From Echria macrotheca (taxonomy: Eukaryota; Ascomycota; Sordariomycetes; Sordariales; Schizotheciaceae), in NCBI GenBank assembly GCA_030411725.1, contig MU839843.1, positions 682,001 through 746,000 of the forward strand: DNA of 64,000 bases, given 5' to 3'. A program made the translations under genes and the position numbers. Under the pieces are notes generated by a model. That model searched no databases. It saw only the letters and a list, made by a program, of their open reading frames with translations, and was not told the origin of the DNA. This document shows positions 31,243 to 43,478 of this stretch, piece by piece (position 1 is the stretch's first letter; every line of letters starts with the position of its first letter).

Positions 31243-34200
31243 TTGTACCGAGGTTGGGTGTCAGCCTGTTGCAACCTCGTCGCTCAGCGGAAGTATCCAT
31301 CATGTAGTATTGGTTTATGGCTTCGCAGTGGTTTCAACAGCTGGCTCGAGGGTTCCCCTCGGGGACATGTCTGACGGCCAGCAGTTCGAACTGACGCGAG
31401 TCCCCGTCTATGGCTTCGCTTTGCAGTTTGGGAGGGATGTGGGTGGGAGGGGATTGCTTTGCTAAGCCGTTTGAGCGTCGATTTGTCGTCTCGAACGTGT
31501 CACTGGTCGCCGGACGCGGCGGCCAAGGTCTAGTTTGACGCATTTCGGGGTCACAGGAGAGACGGGGTTCCAGCGCACCTGTGGGCCAGGACGTGGAGAG
31601 ACGGAGAGGGAAGGTTGGTGAGCAAGGGATAGGCTTAGGAGTGGTAACATGGATCGGTAGATATATGTATCACGCATCCAGCAGCGGAAGACGGCAAGTG
31701 TGCTCAGAGATAGCTATGACCTATTCCTGTCCCCTTTACTGTTTGGGCGAGCCAGGTCTCAGTGAGCTGGTATTTGAGGGCAAGTGTAGTGGACGGCTGA
31801 GCATCTCCAGAGAGTGGAAGTTTACGATTGGGCTGAGAGCATGATGGGTGAGGCAAGCTGGGGCGGGGAGGTGGATTTAGGAAGAGAACGATAGCCATAT
31901 GGTGAATATGTTGTTACAGTTCAGGCGTGCCGAATGTGATGATGAGTGTGGCAGTGCGGCATGACGTGTGGCAAAGCCTATATGCATTGAGGGCTTGCCA
32001 GCTGACCCCTGGCAATCTGAGGGAGCTGAGGGAGCTGAAAGAGCTGGGTGAGCTGAAGAAGCAGGGTCACCCATCGTGGAGGCCTACGGATGTCGGGCAC
32101 CTGCCGCGTGCGAGTGGCATGAGATCATGCGGCTCATGCTTGCACCCACCCAGTGTTGGCAAGGGGGATTGGCCGGTGGAGGTCGGGGGGTTGAGGTTCG
32201 GTTGGGTTATGTAAGGCGGTTTTATTCAGTAGTTACCTAGACTTGGTGTGGTCTTTCGTCTGTTATTAGACGCCCAGGCTGACTGCGAGTACAACAACCC
32301 ACAACCGCAGACCATGAGATTCACGGTGGGAGGATTGAAGGAATTGAGCAAGGAGCTAAGGTAGGTATGGATCCGTAAATAGGGGTTTGCATTGCAGAAA
32401 GAGGGATTTTTTTTTTTCACTCTCTTGGTAGCGTCAACTTGCAGTCTAACTAGTCTAATGCACGCGCGTGCGTACCTGCGTGGTTGGGATGGAGTCTCTT
32501 ATGGAGTTTGCGGTCTTGGGAGTCGAGTTTTAGTGTCTTGGGAGTATTTTTTTTGTCCCGCTGCACCACCGGTGTGAGGTCCGATGACGGCCGGTTATAC
32601 TCTAAAAAGGGTTGAGAGGGATGCGAGACGCGAGGAGAATCAAGAATTGAGATGGCTGGGGAAAATGTCCGGACAGAAGAAGATATTTGTTTTTTGTGTG
32701 TCGTCTATTCTATCTAGGTATTCTCACGGGCGGTTATCCAAGTGATGAAAGATCGGCAAACCGGCTCGGTCGGGTGACGAGTCTGCTCAGAGTCAACCAA
32801 TCCGGGCCGACTGCTTCGATATTGTTTCTCTGTCCATTGTATATCCACTGAAGAGCTTGTTTCACGTTGCCGAAGACGATGGTTCCGGCTGAAATGTCGA
32901 TGGCCACTCGAATGGCCGGATGGGCACGATTTTGGCACAAGGTGTCGCTGGTGTGTCCGAAAAAGGAAAGACCAGAAAAGATGGATTCCCTCTTTTCTGG
33001 GTGGGGCGCCGGCGGAAAAGGGGGATGCGGGGCAACGAGGGGTTTTGTTGCGTTTCAGATTCAAGAGGTCCCGGCTTGCGGCACATCCAGTCAGCTGGTC
33101 GCGACCGGGTTCTCCATGATCTGGACCTTGCCGGATCGGTGTGGCAGCCCAATCAGGAGCGGCAGGGACTGCCGGCAGACGATTGGTTCCTGGGCAGCCC
33201 GCCACCTCAACGACGTCTTTTTGCTGAAGTTGCAGCCACGAGTGGGTTTGGTGGCAGAGTTTTTTTCTGCGAAAATCAGATGGACTGTCGCTGCCCTGCC
33301 GGTCTTCCGCGGAGGGGGCCGTCGATTCAGGACCCAGGTCTCCAGACTGGCTCCCGCACTGCCATTCGCCGACGGGCTGCCTCTTGGCAGGGGCACACAA
33401 TCCTTAGGCTATCCTTTGCATCGGCGTTGGGTGCCGATTGGACGGGCCGCCATCACCACTCACCACGACACGTCGACGCCAGTCTCATCACCGTTAGCCC
33501 AGAGCCAAGAGCACGCTTCGGCTGCGTGACGGCAGACAGATCTCGCATGCGTGTCGATGCCAGTCACGGTCACGACAGACCGATGCTGTGCGGATCGGCG
33601 GCTTTGTGCTGTAGTGGATGGATCCAGCAGCGTCGTCTTCAATGCGCTGGGATGAAAATAAAGAAAATACCCACCATGATGCCCACCCAAGAAGGTGACG
33701 CTACCCCACAGCAGCCCGGGCAGCAAGCATCTGGAAGCAGGCCGACTTCTAATCCAAGCATCTCGTTCGTCTAGTGGCGTTCGAAACCACCACCGCGCCC
33801 TGGCCAATCATGGGCCGGCGAGAAGGGAGGATGGCCATCTCCAGAAACATAAAGGCTCCCTCAGGCACTCTCGAGTCCTGACTATTTTGTTCGCTCTCTT
33901 GCCCACGGCTTGGACGTCTTTTGTCTCTCCTTCATTCCAAAGACTCTTTTCATTGTTCCTATTCTTCTCTTCGGACGGTCCTTTGGCGGCCTCCATTTTC
34001 ACCCCACAAGCCCTTTGTCTCGCTATTGTTCACTTTTGTGAATAGACGAACAAGTCCGCTATTTTGCAAAGATCCCCATTATCGTTCCTTACCGGCCACC
34101 ACGAGCAGAGCTCCATAAAAAAGAATTTGAAGCCAGCCTTCGAATATCTTCCTTCACTCACTCAGCATCTGAGACCTGATCCTTCTTGACGAAAGACAGA

Positions 34201-34264
34201 CATCTCACATTCCCCGGAAGACACACTTTCCACTTACCCACTTGACAAACCGTCCGAACCAAAG
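31243..34264. other. Gene-poor spacer between PBP1 and the AA11 gene
   Basis: 3 kb. 31243-32700 should contain the PBP1 3' UTR. 32021-32056 holds four degenerate tandem copies of GGGAGCTGA. 32401-32550 has several T runs. Overlapping frames at 32714-33774 on both strands have no domains. 33850-34260 is CT-rich and probably the AA11 leader. No gene supported. Confidence 0.45.
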
Positions 34265-35482
34265 ATGCCTTCGTTTGCATCCATCGCCACGGGCCTGTTG
34301 GCCGCCCTTCCTCTGGTCGCTGGCCACATGGAGATGTCATTTCCTCCCCCGTTCCGGTCCAAGTTCAACCCGCACGCGACCAACATCGACTACTCGATGA
34401 CCTCCCCCCTCAGCGCTGATGGCTCCAACTTCCCCTGCAAGGGCTACCAGGCCGATCTGGGGACTCCTGCCGGCGCCAGCACTGCTACCTTTGCTCCCGG
34501 AAGCACCCACAACTTCACCATCGTCGGCGGCGCTTCCCACGGCGGTGGCTCGTGCCAGGCCAGTTTGAGCTACGACGGCGGCAAGACGTTTACCGTTATC
34601 AAGTCGATCATCGGCGGCTGCCCCCTCTCGTCCAGCTACGACTTTACGATTCCTGCCGACGCCAAGACCGGCGACGCCCTCTTCAGCTGGTCCTGGTTCA
34701 ACGAGCTCGGCAACCGCGAGATGTATCAGAACTGCGCTCCCATCACTATCGGAGGTGGTGCTGCCAAGCGCGACGTTGTCATTCAGGAACGCGCTGCCGC
34801 GTTCTCTTCGCGTCCGCCCATGTTTGTCGCCAACGTCGGAAACGGCTGCAAGACTCTTGACTCGACTGACGTGACTTTCCCGAACCCCGGTCCGGATGTT
34901 CAGGAAGGCGGCGGCAAGCCGGCTCCTCCTTCTGGTAGCTGTGGGTCGGCTGCTCCGGCTGGTGGCGCAGGTGCTGGTGGCGGCTCCGGCTCGTCTCCGG
35001 CTCCTGGCTCTGGATCTGGCAACGGCGGCGGTAACGGTGCTCCGGCTCCGGCTCCCACTCAGTCTTCCGCTCCCGCTCCTACGTCTGCCGCTCCTCCCAA
35101 GCCGTCCGCCACTCGTCCCGGTGGTATCTTCATCACCGTTCCGACCGCCGCTGAGCCGACAACTCTGCAGACGGCCACCAAGACCCCTCCGGCCGCCGCT
35201 CCTTCTGCGGCTCCCGCTGCTCCGGCTCCGGCTCCTGTCGCTCCCGCACCTGCTGCTCCCGCTCCGGCCCCGCCTGCCTCTGGTTCCGGCGCCGCCAACA
35301 CGGGCCCCTGCACCGACGAGGGCGCGTGGAACTGCATCGGTGGCACATCCTTCCAGCGTTGTGCATCTGGCAGCTGGTCCGCTGTTATTCCGATGGCTCC
35401 CGGGACGAAGTGCACTCCCGGCACGAGCAGCAGCCTGAGCATGGGGCGTCGCTCGATGCGCATTCGGGGGTCGAGCGCTTAA
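34265..35482 (+). CDS. AA11 lytic polysaccharide monooxygenase with C-terminal X278-like module
   Basis: Secreted copper enzyme that oxidatively cuts chitin. 405 aa, one exon. The signal peptide is residues 1-20 and cleavage exposes His21, the N-terminal copper ligand of the histidine brace. His92 in GGASHGGGSC is the second ligand, and Tyr154 in GNREMYQNCAP occupies the axial position typical of AA11. The catalytic domain ends near residue 215. A linker of Gly/Ser, then Ala/Pro/Thr, spans about 220-345. The tail GPCTDEGAWNCIGGTSFQRCASGSW with four Cys resembles the X278 module found on many AA11 enzymes and probably binds chitin. The domain order matches the family; chitin as substrate is inferred from the family. 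Confidence 0.93.
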   Translation: MPSFASIATGLLAALPLVAGHMEMSFPPPFRSKFNPHATNIDYSMTSPLSADGSNFPCKGYQADLGTPAGASTATFAPGSTHNFTIVGGASHGGGSCQASLSYDGGKTFTVIKSIIGGCPLSSSYDFTIPADAKTGDALFSWSWFNELGNREMYQNCAPITIGGGAAKRDVVIQERAAAFSSRPPMFVANVGNGCKTLDSTDVTFPNPGPDVQEGGGKPAPPSGSCGSAAPAGGAGAGGGSGSSPAPGSGSGNGGGNGAPAPAPTQSSAPAPTSAAPPKPSATRPGGIFITVPTAAEPTTLQTATKTPPAAAPSAAPAAPAPAPVAPAPAAPAPAPPASGSGAANTGPCTDEGAWNCIGGTSFQRCASGSWSAVIPMAPGTKCTPGTSSSLSMGRRSMRIRGSSA

Positions 35483-37661
35483 GCACCACCCTACTACCTA
35501 CTACCTCCCCCTCTCCCCTCTTTCACTCGAAAGTGGGGAAAAAAAATATGATATCAACTTTTTGAGAAACACAAAGAACACAGGCTGTTTTTTTTCACTT
35601 CTTTTCTTACACTCGTTTTTTTGGACCGAAAGACTTTTGATGACTTGCATGAGATACCCATGGGCAACCAACTGGAGAGGAGAGAGAGAAGACATACATG
35701 ATGAGATGGATGCATTGGGGACTTTTTTGTGATTTTATGAGAGAGAAAAGCATGGGACGGTGCATAACGGGCCATGTACATACCGTATACACACATACAC
35801 AACAAACATTCATGAGATGTGATATATCTGATACACCTCTGTCTATTTGAACCAGTGAACTAACGATCAAAATAAGCGGGCGTTTCTTGGGATCGCAGAC
35901 TTGTGAGGGGTGAAAAATGAATGGGCATCGCGTTGTTCATGTCAATGACCCGGATCTTCGTCAGTCCTGTCTCTATTACCATGCTCAACCAGTTCATATG
36001 TCCCACAACATCTGGAATTTTCGCTAGATATATCTGACAAATGACAACACTACCTCGAAGTCGATTGGCGTGTTATGTTTCAAAAACACCATGGATCCTC
36101 AAAGTCTCTTGCGCCCATTTGTCGCACGCCCGGCAGACAACTCTACACTCTGCACCGCTGGCGATAGTGTTTACCCGACACTTCCCTCACACTGTTGACA
36201 AGTCACGAAACTCTCAACATGCAGCGGTCGGGATGCTTATCGGTGGTTGACTAGGAATATTTCATCAATATGACAATGGAACTAGAAAATATTTCCCACT
36301 CTATCTAGCTCTCTGCTGCCTTGCTGTCGTCGCCGCGTCCTCCAGGCATTATTACTCCCTACTCCCTACTTCCAAATTAGACATATACAGGAACCATGCC
36401 ATCTTTATAGTTTTTATTCCCTTCTAAACAGTTTAGTCACCATCATCCGTCGACAATACTGCACCCATCGAAAGTACCACACACAAACAGCCACTGTCAT
36501 CAAAGGACACTTGGTCACCTACCTACCTACACAGCCTATGTCATGATACCTACCCACCCAACCTCATGTATTCACTCCTTCATCACCTTTTCCGTAAAGG
36601 TATTAGCATAAAATGTGTTGACCTACGAAGGCAAGTCCATCCCTAACAAAATAGCATGAACAACCAGGCACCTCATATTATCGAAGAAAGACTTGCAAGA
36701 ACACCCCCCTGAAGAACAAGATTACTATTAGAGTACTTATCTTTTATCACCTCATATCCAATCACTCCCCATGCAACCCACGACGACATTGAAACCGTCA
36801 CGACGACATTGAAACCGTCACGACGACATTGAAACCGTCACGACGACATTGAAACCGTCACGAAGCCTATCAATGAAGTCATCTGAAGAACCAGGGGGGA
36901 AGGAATTGATAATCCAACCAACCATCAAAAGACGAACAATCCGTTGCACACAACACACAACCTGATCGATAACGATACAAAACATTTAACTAAATACATA
37001 CAGCCGAAGTCAAATACAAGAAAAAAAACTCCTTTGGTGGTTTGCTTCTAGTTCTACCAGTTCTCTATCTAACACCACAACCACAACCACAAAGCTAAAC
37101 CTGAAAGCCTGACAGACGCCCGGGATCATCAGCCCTGGTTTTTTTAGAGACTACAATAACAACAACAAGATACATCTTAGATGGGCGAAGCCAAAGAACC
37201 AAAGAACAAATAAGTACTTATATATATGATCAATCTAGGCATGCGATGGATGTCATGACCACTATACATAACTTTCCGAGGTATTGTTGCTGTGTCTATC
37301 AACTTACCTAGTCACTCACCAGAGAGGGCACGAGACATAGTGCAGTCCAGACTCTGATAGGAGGTGTCGAAACGAGAACGACTTCTTCAAGGCCGCACAC
37401 ACAGACAACGAGACCAGCTTCCCCAGGCTCCAGTGAAGACATGACAGTGACTCAAGGTAGCTAACATAAAGCTTACCTCCTCGACGCCGCCATCCTGCGT
37501 CAAATGACAACCCCCAAAGCAAAGCTCAACAGTACGCTCGCGACCAAAGAACGCCAATAATATTTTAGACGCCAAACTCCATACAGCGAACCCAGTAGTC
37601 GTTCCCACCCCCTGCCCTTCCCAAACAAAACAAAAAAAAAAATCTACGCTTCATCTCCTAA
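35483..37661. other. Gene-poor AT-rich spacer, AA11 3' end to ARG8 3' end
   Basis: 2.2 kb between convergent genes, AT-rich, with many short stop-broken frames. It contains a 20-bp tandem repeat at 36781-36860, annotated separately. No tRNA, no coding signal and no terminal inverted repeats seen. Confidence 0.55.
36781..36860. repeat. Four perfect tandem copies of a 20-bp unit
   Basis: CGACGACATTGAAACCGTCA is repeated four times without a mismatch, and the flank continues CGA of a fifth copy. The perfect identity implies recent expansion. Lies in non-coding DNA. Confidence 0.98.
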
Positions 37662-39176
37662 TCACCCCCTCGTAGCCACAACAGCCTCCTCCAAAATCCC
37701 TAGTCCTTCGCGAATCTCCTCCTCACTCACCACCAGACTCGGCACAAACCGCAACGTATTCGTCCCCGCCGTAATAACCAGCAACCCCCTCTCCCTCGCA
37801 GCCGTCACAATCGCCGCCGGATCCTCAGTCAACTGCACGCCCAGGATAAGTCCGCGTCCCCTGACCTCCGTAATCAGCCCCGGGAATTTGCTCCTCAGCC
37901 GCTCGAACCCGTCCCGAAACAGCTCCCCCTTGGCGCTCACGCCCTCGAGCAGCTCGCTCTCTGAGAGCCGCTCGACGATATAATGCGCAACCCGACACGC
38001 CAGCGGATTCCCGCCAAACGTAGTCCCGTGATCGCCAATCTTGATCTTCTCGGCAACCGTCCCGTTGACAATCGTCGCGCCGATAGGGAACCCGTTCCCC
38101 AGCGCCTTCGCAGTAGTCAGGATATCCGGATGCGCCTCGGCAGGCAGCCTCGCGTGCGCCCAGAACTCGCCCGTCCGTCCCAGGCCGCACTGGATCTCAT
38201 CGTAATGCAGCAGCGCGCCGACCTCGCGACACCGCCTCGCCAGCGCCACCAGGAACTCCTCGCTGGCGACCTGCACGCCGCCCTCGCCCTGGATCGGCTC
38301 GACAATCACGCTGCACGTCTTCTCGGTGACCAGCCCCTCGATCGCCCCGACGTCGTTGTACTCGCCAACCCGGAACCCGGGGACCATGGGCGCAAACGGC
38401 GCCTGGTACTTCGGGTTCGGCGTCGCGCTGAGCGACCCCATGGTGCGCCCGTGGAACGCGTTCCGGAACGACACAATCTCCACCTTCTCCCCCGTCGGAT
38501 CCACCACCTTGCCCACCTTGCGCGCGAACTTGATGCCCGCCTCGTTGGCCTCGCTCCCCGAGTTGCACACAAACACGGCCGCGGCGTCGTGCATGCCGCC
38601 CGACGCGATCGTCTTCTCGACCAGCAACTTCGACAGCGCGCCGGTCCACGCGTTAAAGTAAAGATTCGAGGCATGTACGAGCGTTTTCGCCTACCACATA
38701 ATACATCAGCCCACATCCATTCCCCAGGGTAGTAAGGACAGAAAAAAAAAACATACCTGATCAACAAGAACCCTCGTAACACCCCCCTCGCAATGCCCCA
38801 AACTATTCACCGCAATCCCCGCCGTAAAATCCAAATACCGCCGGTTCTCCACGTCCCACAGATACGACCCCAGACCGCGTACAAAAACCGGCGGGGGGCG
38901 CGCATACGTAGCGACCATGTACGGCGCAACATCCCGGACCAGCGCGGCGCTGGCCGAGTCAGCGGCCGGATCGGGGTTGGGCAGACCAGCGTCGCGCTGT
39001 ATCCGGGCGTGTTCGGCCGGGTGGAGCGTACCGCTGCCGGCGAGTGTGGACGTCGGGACTGCCGTGGCTTCGGAGTACTTCCGATGGAGAGTCGGCTGCG
39101 GCGCACGGAAGAGGAGGGTCGGTCGTGCGGCGGCGGAGGCGGCGGACCGCATCGATGCGCGGAGTGCCATGGCCAT
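37662..39176 (-). CDS. ARG8: Acetylornithine aminotransferase, mitochondrial
   Basis: PLP enzyme converting N-acetylglutamate semialdehyde to N-acetylornithine in the arginine pathway, in the mitochondrial matrix. Exons 39176-38757 and 38690-37662 (66-nt intron, phase 0) give 482 aa. Residues 1-35 are rich in Ala, Arg and Ser (MAMALRASMRSAASAAARP), a presequence. Class-III aminotransferase motifs follow: YLDFTAGIAVNSLGH, CNSGSEANEAGIKFAR, FHGRTMGSLSAT, EPIQGEGG, DEIQCGLGRTG (Asp304, contacts the PLP nitrogen), the PLP lysine Lys335 in TTAKALGNGFPIGA, and HGTTFGGNPLACRVA. These fit ARG8 better than ornithine aminotransferase. Start at ATG 39176; a second in-frame ATG lies two codons later. Confidence 0.95.
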
Positions 39177-40213
39177 GGTTTTTTGCTCTGTTTCTCCGTG
39201 GTGGTGTGTACCAAATTGGTTACCGGTATTTGGTCAATTGAGCTTTTATGGTCTCGGCAGACCGCGTGAGTCGTCGTGCGGAAGGGGGGAAAGCAAAGAA
39301 GGAAAGGTGAGAAGCGGGAGCGGTCAAACGGTAGGTAGTTACATGGCGGTCGGGCAAAGGAGTCATTAATTCAGAGAGAAAAAAAATGGCAAGCGATGTC
39401 GGCATGGATGGATGGACCCTGCAGGTGCCCCGCCATTCGTGACAGCCTTGACAGCGCTTATCGATAACGCTAACCACAAATTCCCTGCCAAGTTAAATCT
39501 AGAGAAAAATCATCACGCCACCATCAAGGTTCTCCCCAGTCACGTCCAACAACAGCCTTTATTCACCTCACTTTGGAATTCTGACAAAAACATTGAGGCA
39601 TCAAAATCTTGATTACCGCTCCTCAGCAAAAAGAGCAAGAATGAAGTAGACTAATAACAATACTATACTAATAGCAGTAATAAAGATATAAGTGTGTGAC
39701 TGCAGCAAATCTCTCTCCCCCAAGAAAAAAACACAAAACCTCATCCGCCATTTTCTTTTTTCTTCCAAATACTGCTTGGGTATAAGTGTTTGGTTGCAAA
39801 GCTCCCTCCCTCTGCCATGGCACGACATCCGAAGCTGCGATGCCACCAGCCTGTCCGTTCTTCTTGCCAAATCTACCACCAGATAGCCGACCTTTCTTTG
39901 CTTTACCAGATGCCCACCATGACTACCCCCCCGCCTTCCAACCAAGAAAACACCAAACTCCCAAATCCTACCGCCAGAGAAACGACCGCCCATGCAATTC
40001 TTCGATCCCAGTCCGCCCTCCCAGTCTCAATAAGAAATTAAAGTAAATACCGAAAACGACGCCAGACAGAAAACAAAACCGCTCCGCCCAGGTATGCCTC
40101 CCATTTCAGTCATTGTTTGACATGCAACAGAAAAGTGGTCCATTCGACAACGACAGCCAGCAAAAAGTGAGGAATGGTATCATCAGTCATAAGAGCGTTG
40201 CGGGAAAAAGACA
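39177..40213. other. Intergenic: ARG8 promoter / transcription-factor 3' region
   Basis: About 1 kb. The first 250 bp are the ARG8 promoter side; the rest is the 3' flank of the zinc-cluster gene. Short frames near 39700-40050 have no features of proteins. Confidence 0.55.
39267..39365 (-). promoter_or_regulatory. Two GCN4/CPC1-type half sites upstream of ARG8
   Basis: TGAGTC at 39267-39272 and GAGTCA (TGACTC on the gene strand) at 39360-39365 lie about 90 and 185 bp before the ARG8 start. Both match six of seven bases of the TGASTCA site bound by Gcn4/CPC-1, which controls amino-acid genes in fungi. Short motifs occur by chance, so this is a candidate only. Confidence 0.35.
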
Positions 40214-43200
40214 TCAGCCCATGTGGTTCTGGTTCGCGCCCGAAACACCATTCTCAAAGAGACCAAGCACATCGCCAGGAAGAAAATCAACCCACGGCGG
40301 CATCATCTCCGTCGGCAGTCCCAGCGCATCAATGCTGATCTCCTGGCTGTCAAATGTGATGATCGGCGCCGTGTTCAGCGCAGAATAATACGCAGCCGAG
40401 CTCATGCCGTGGAATTCCACATCGAATCCATTGTGCACCCCGTTGGAGTGATTATGGCTATTGTGGCTCACCCCGTTGCTGTGGTTGTTGTGGCCTTGGT
40501 GGTAATGAGAGGAGTGCGGCGGAGGACCCATACCCGAGTCCGTGAACGTGCTGGACGGCGAGGCGCTGTGCACGCCATCAGAGTTGGAATGATGTTGCGA
40601 GTTCGGGGTAAAAGACGTCCGGCCATGGCCCGACTGTGACATGCCTCCATACATGTAGGATTTGTCGGCCGGGCTGGCTGCGTCCATCTCCTCTGGGGAC
40701 GAAGTCTCGCATTTCATGTGTGACTTGCTTCCAGAAGAGTTTGACAGTCGGTTGTTCTTGGCCGGATGAGGATGGTAGCGGACGGCCGACACATTGGGCT
40801 GTGGATATGGCGGAGGGAACATGGACGACGACTCGCTTTGCCTGATGGGGTCGTAAATCATGTTTCCAGGCGGCGTGGCAGCAGACACTGGTACCGAATG
40901 GTTGTGCGACGACGGAGGCGGGTGGGATGGAGTCAGACCGGCAGACGGCGTTGGGTGGTTGTTCTGGTACAGCAGCGTCAGGTTGGAGTTGGGCGAGTTG
41001 GTGGTCCCGGTAAGTGACCATGCGATCGGGGGCACGTTTGGCGACGCAGGGTTCTCAAAGCGAGCCAGACGGCCGAGCGAACCACGCCGAGCCAGCATGG
41101 CCATCTCGTACTCCTCATTCGTAAAAGTCTCACAGTCCCAGATGCCCTTTGACTTTTGGTCCAGCGCGGTCAGGATGTACCCGACACCTCCCCAGTACTG
41201 CTGCAGCTGCTGTAGAGATTTGTAACAGCGCTGATACGACTGGTTGGCAACAGACGCAAGAAGCGAATGTCTGGCCGCCCTGACTTCGTTCGCCGATGCC
41301 GGCTTCCCGCTGGGCGTCTTGGGATTCTCGCCTTTAATGATATCGGGTGTGCCCTCCCGCGACGGCGGCTCAGAAGCGTTCGACACCGACTCCATCAAAA
41401 AGGCACACGCCGCGATGTACATGGGCTGCGATGTGAAGGGGTTGCCAATAAAACTCTTGGGATCGATCAGCTCCGCAAACGCAAGAATATCCGCAATCGT
41501 CCTGGCGCTGGACTTGGACAGCTCTCGGCTGTTGGGCAGGAGCTTAGCACGGCCCAGGCTCCCGAGAGGTGTAAGCAGCGCAGGCTGGTGAAGAACAATG
41601 ATCAAGGCATGGAACCAGAAGTGCAGGAGAATAAACGTCGTGCCTTGGCCGGCCTGCACGTAGTCTCTGAAGTTGGCCGTGGTGAAATGGAGGCTTTCGT
41701 CTTGCTTCTGATAGATCTGGGTCAGATCATTCTCCATCTGCGCTAGCTTGGCCATCTTCTCCTCGGTGAGGTCATTGGGATCGCGGATATTGTTGAGGAC
41801 ATCAGACACCCGCCCATAAAGATGAATGATCTCGATGAATGCAGGGAGGGGATCTGCCCGACCGGTGACCGGGTCTTTGGTCGGAGCCGGAAGAGCCAGC
41901 TCGTAGTCGTCATCTCTGAAAGTGACGGGCCTGCCAGTTCCCGACGAGATCACCCTGTCCAGAACGAAAACGGCCCAGAAGGTGTCGATTCGCTCCTGCT
42001 CAACCTCCTGCTGCTCTTCAGGACTGAGCGTCTCCTCGCCCTCGTGGTTGCTCTCTTCATCACTGCTTTTACGGCTCCAATTTCGGGTGTACCAGGGGTC
42101 ACGCTCACCCTGATACTTGATACCAACCCTTTTCTGGAGACCGAGATCAACAGCCATTCTGATGGCGAGGCCGAGATACATCCACAGAGCGCTGTCCTGG
42201 TTCTCGCCAAACCCCTCGTAAGCCATGAGCAGGCAAGCCTGCACAGCGGCCACCGAAGGACACGGGAAAGTGTCAACAGTTGCAGCCTTTGCGCGCTGTG
42301 CGAAGATGTGGCCATATTCTGATCGCGTGACTCTGCCGTCGTGATCATTGGTGAAGATCGGCAAATCAGAAAACCGAGCAGCCAAGGCGCACATCGAGTC
42401 GACGAGGATGGGCTCCATTCTCTTTTCCTTGACCATGCGTAGACATCTCTCCTCTTTGAGGAAGGGATAATTGCAACCAAGATGGAGGAAGAAGGTCTTG
42501 ATCAAGGTCGTAATAAGAGGGTGTACCGGGCCCGAGTCATTCGTATCGTACACGGGCAAATCCTCGAGCGTTTCAAGAACGGTCTCAGGATGCGAGAGTC
42601 TGCTGTGTGCGAAAGTGAACAATCCTTCCGGGGACGTCGTCGAGAAAGAACTCCCCCGGCTCCTCCGCCTGTCTCGATGAATAGACACATTGACTACCAT
42701 CTGCTTGAACCCGGGAACGATCGCCGTCGGGCCAAAGTATCGGAAATACGGCATTCGATGGCTCTCGGTATGGCGCTGGATGGGGGAACGGTTGTTGGAG
42801 CTCCGCCCGTCTTCCGAATACGACGAATTGCGGCCATAGTTGCTGGTAGCCCTAGTAGGCTTGTTGGCGTTTTGCGATTTGTCCTCCTGATCCCAGTCAT
42901 TGCTACGTCCGCGGGGTCGGGCGGATGGAGGCGTGATGCTTGCCGAGTCGTGCTGCGCGACGCTTGTAGTATCCCTGACGAAGCCGGCCGTGCGGTTTAC
43001 CAGTTTGCTCTTCCAATGGCGGCGGTCATCCTCGTCGTCGTCATCCACATACTCGCTGTCGGGCTCGTTGCTCAGGTCGGTCCCGTCGCCATGCTCGCCT
43101 CTGGGGCCCGAAGTCCCATTGACAAAATCCTTCTTCTTTTCGACGAGGTCCGTGTAGCCGAGACAGTCGTGTCCGTTCTTGGTGCAGGTGGAGCAATGCG

Positions 43201-43478
43201 GTTTCTCACCCGCGCATCGCGTCTTGCGTTTGCGGCACGTCAAGCATCTGCCATATATAATTTAGACTCGGTCCCGCCGCAGCCGCAACAAAAACACCAG
43301 AAGCCCGCCGACGAGCCCAGTGCGAGCCGACGGGTAGGGACACATGGTTCGGACACAACAAAACAAAAAATACATACGCTGCATTGATCCTCCGCCGTTT
43401 CGACGGTGGCTGGCCTTGGTTGTTGACAAAGCGGATTTGCTTGGGCGGCGGTAAGGCTCCGGTAATCAGGGTGGTCAT
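40214..43478 (-). CDS. Zn2Cys6 transcription factor (possible CLR-1-type regulator)
   Basis: Nuclear activator-type regulator of 1044 aa from exons 43478-43378 and 43247-40214 (130-nt intron, phase 2). Exon 1 encodes the basic lead PPSKRRRINAA. The splice completes the zinc cluster CLTCRKRKTRCAGEKPHCSTC with Cys35, 38, 45, 52, 55 and 62 (CX2CX6CX6CX2CX6C). A long acidic, Ser-rich linker follows. From about residue 286 (IKTFFLHLGCNYPFLKEER) to about 640 runs the fungal-specific transcription factor domain. The tail is Ser/Pro/His-rich with HSNG repeats and may be an activation region. The N-terminal lead plus cluster reminds me of the cellulose regulator CLR-1/ClrA, but that is recollection, not a comparison, so no symbol is given. 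Confidence 0.93.

Noticed and set aside
32021..32056. GGGAGCTGA repeat reading as a Leu/Arg/Glu heptad-like peptide
   Set aside because: Only four degenerate 9-mers in a short frame without other protein features; noted as simple repeat.
32714..33774. Overlapping frames of 100-284 codons, including one at 32734-32940 (minus) with fairly protein-like composition
   Set aside because: Several frames on both strands compete, none carries a domain or clear splice partners, and all are short.
33760..33800. tRNA-like segment with GTTCGAAAC
   Set aside because: A T-arm-like sequence only; no acceptor or anticodon stem can be formed around it.
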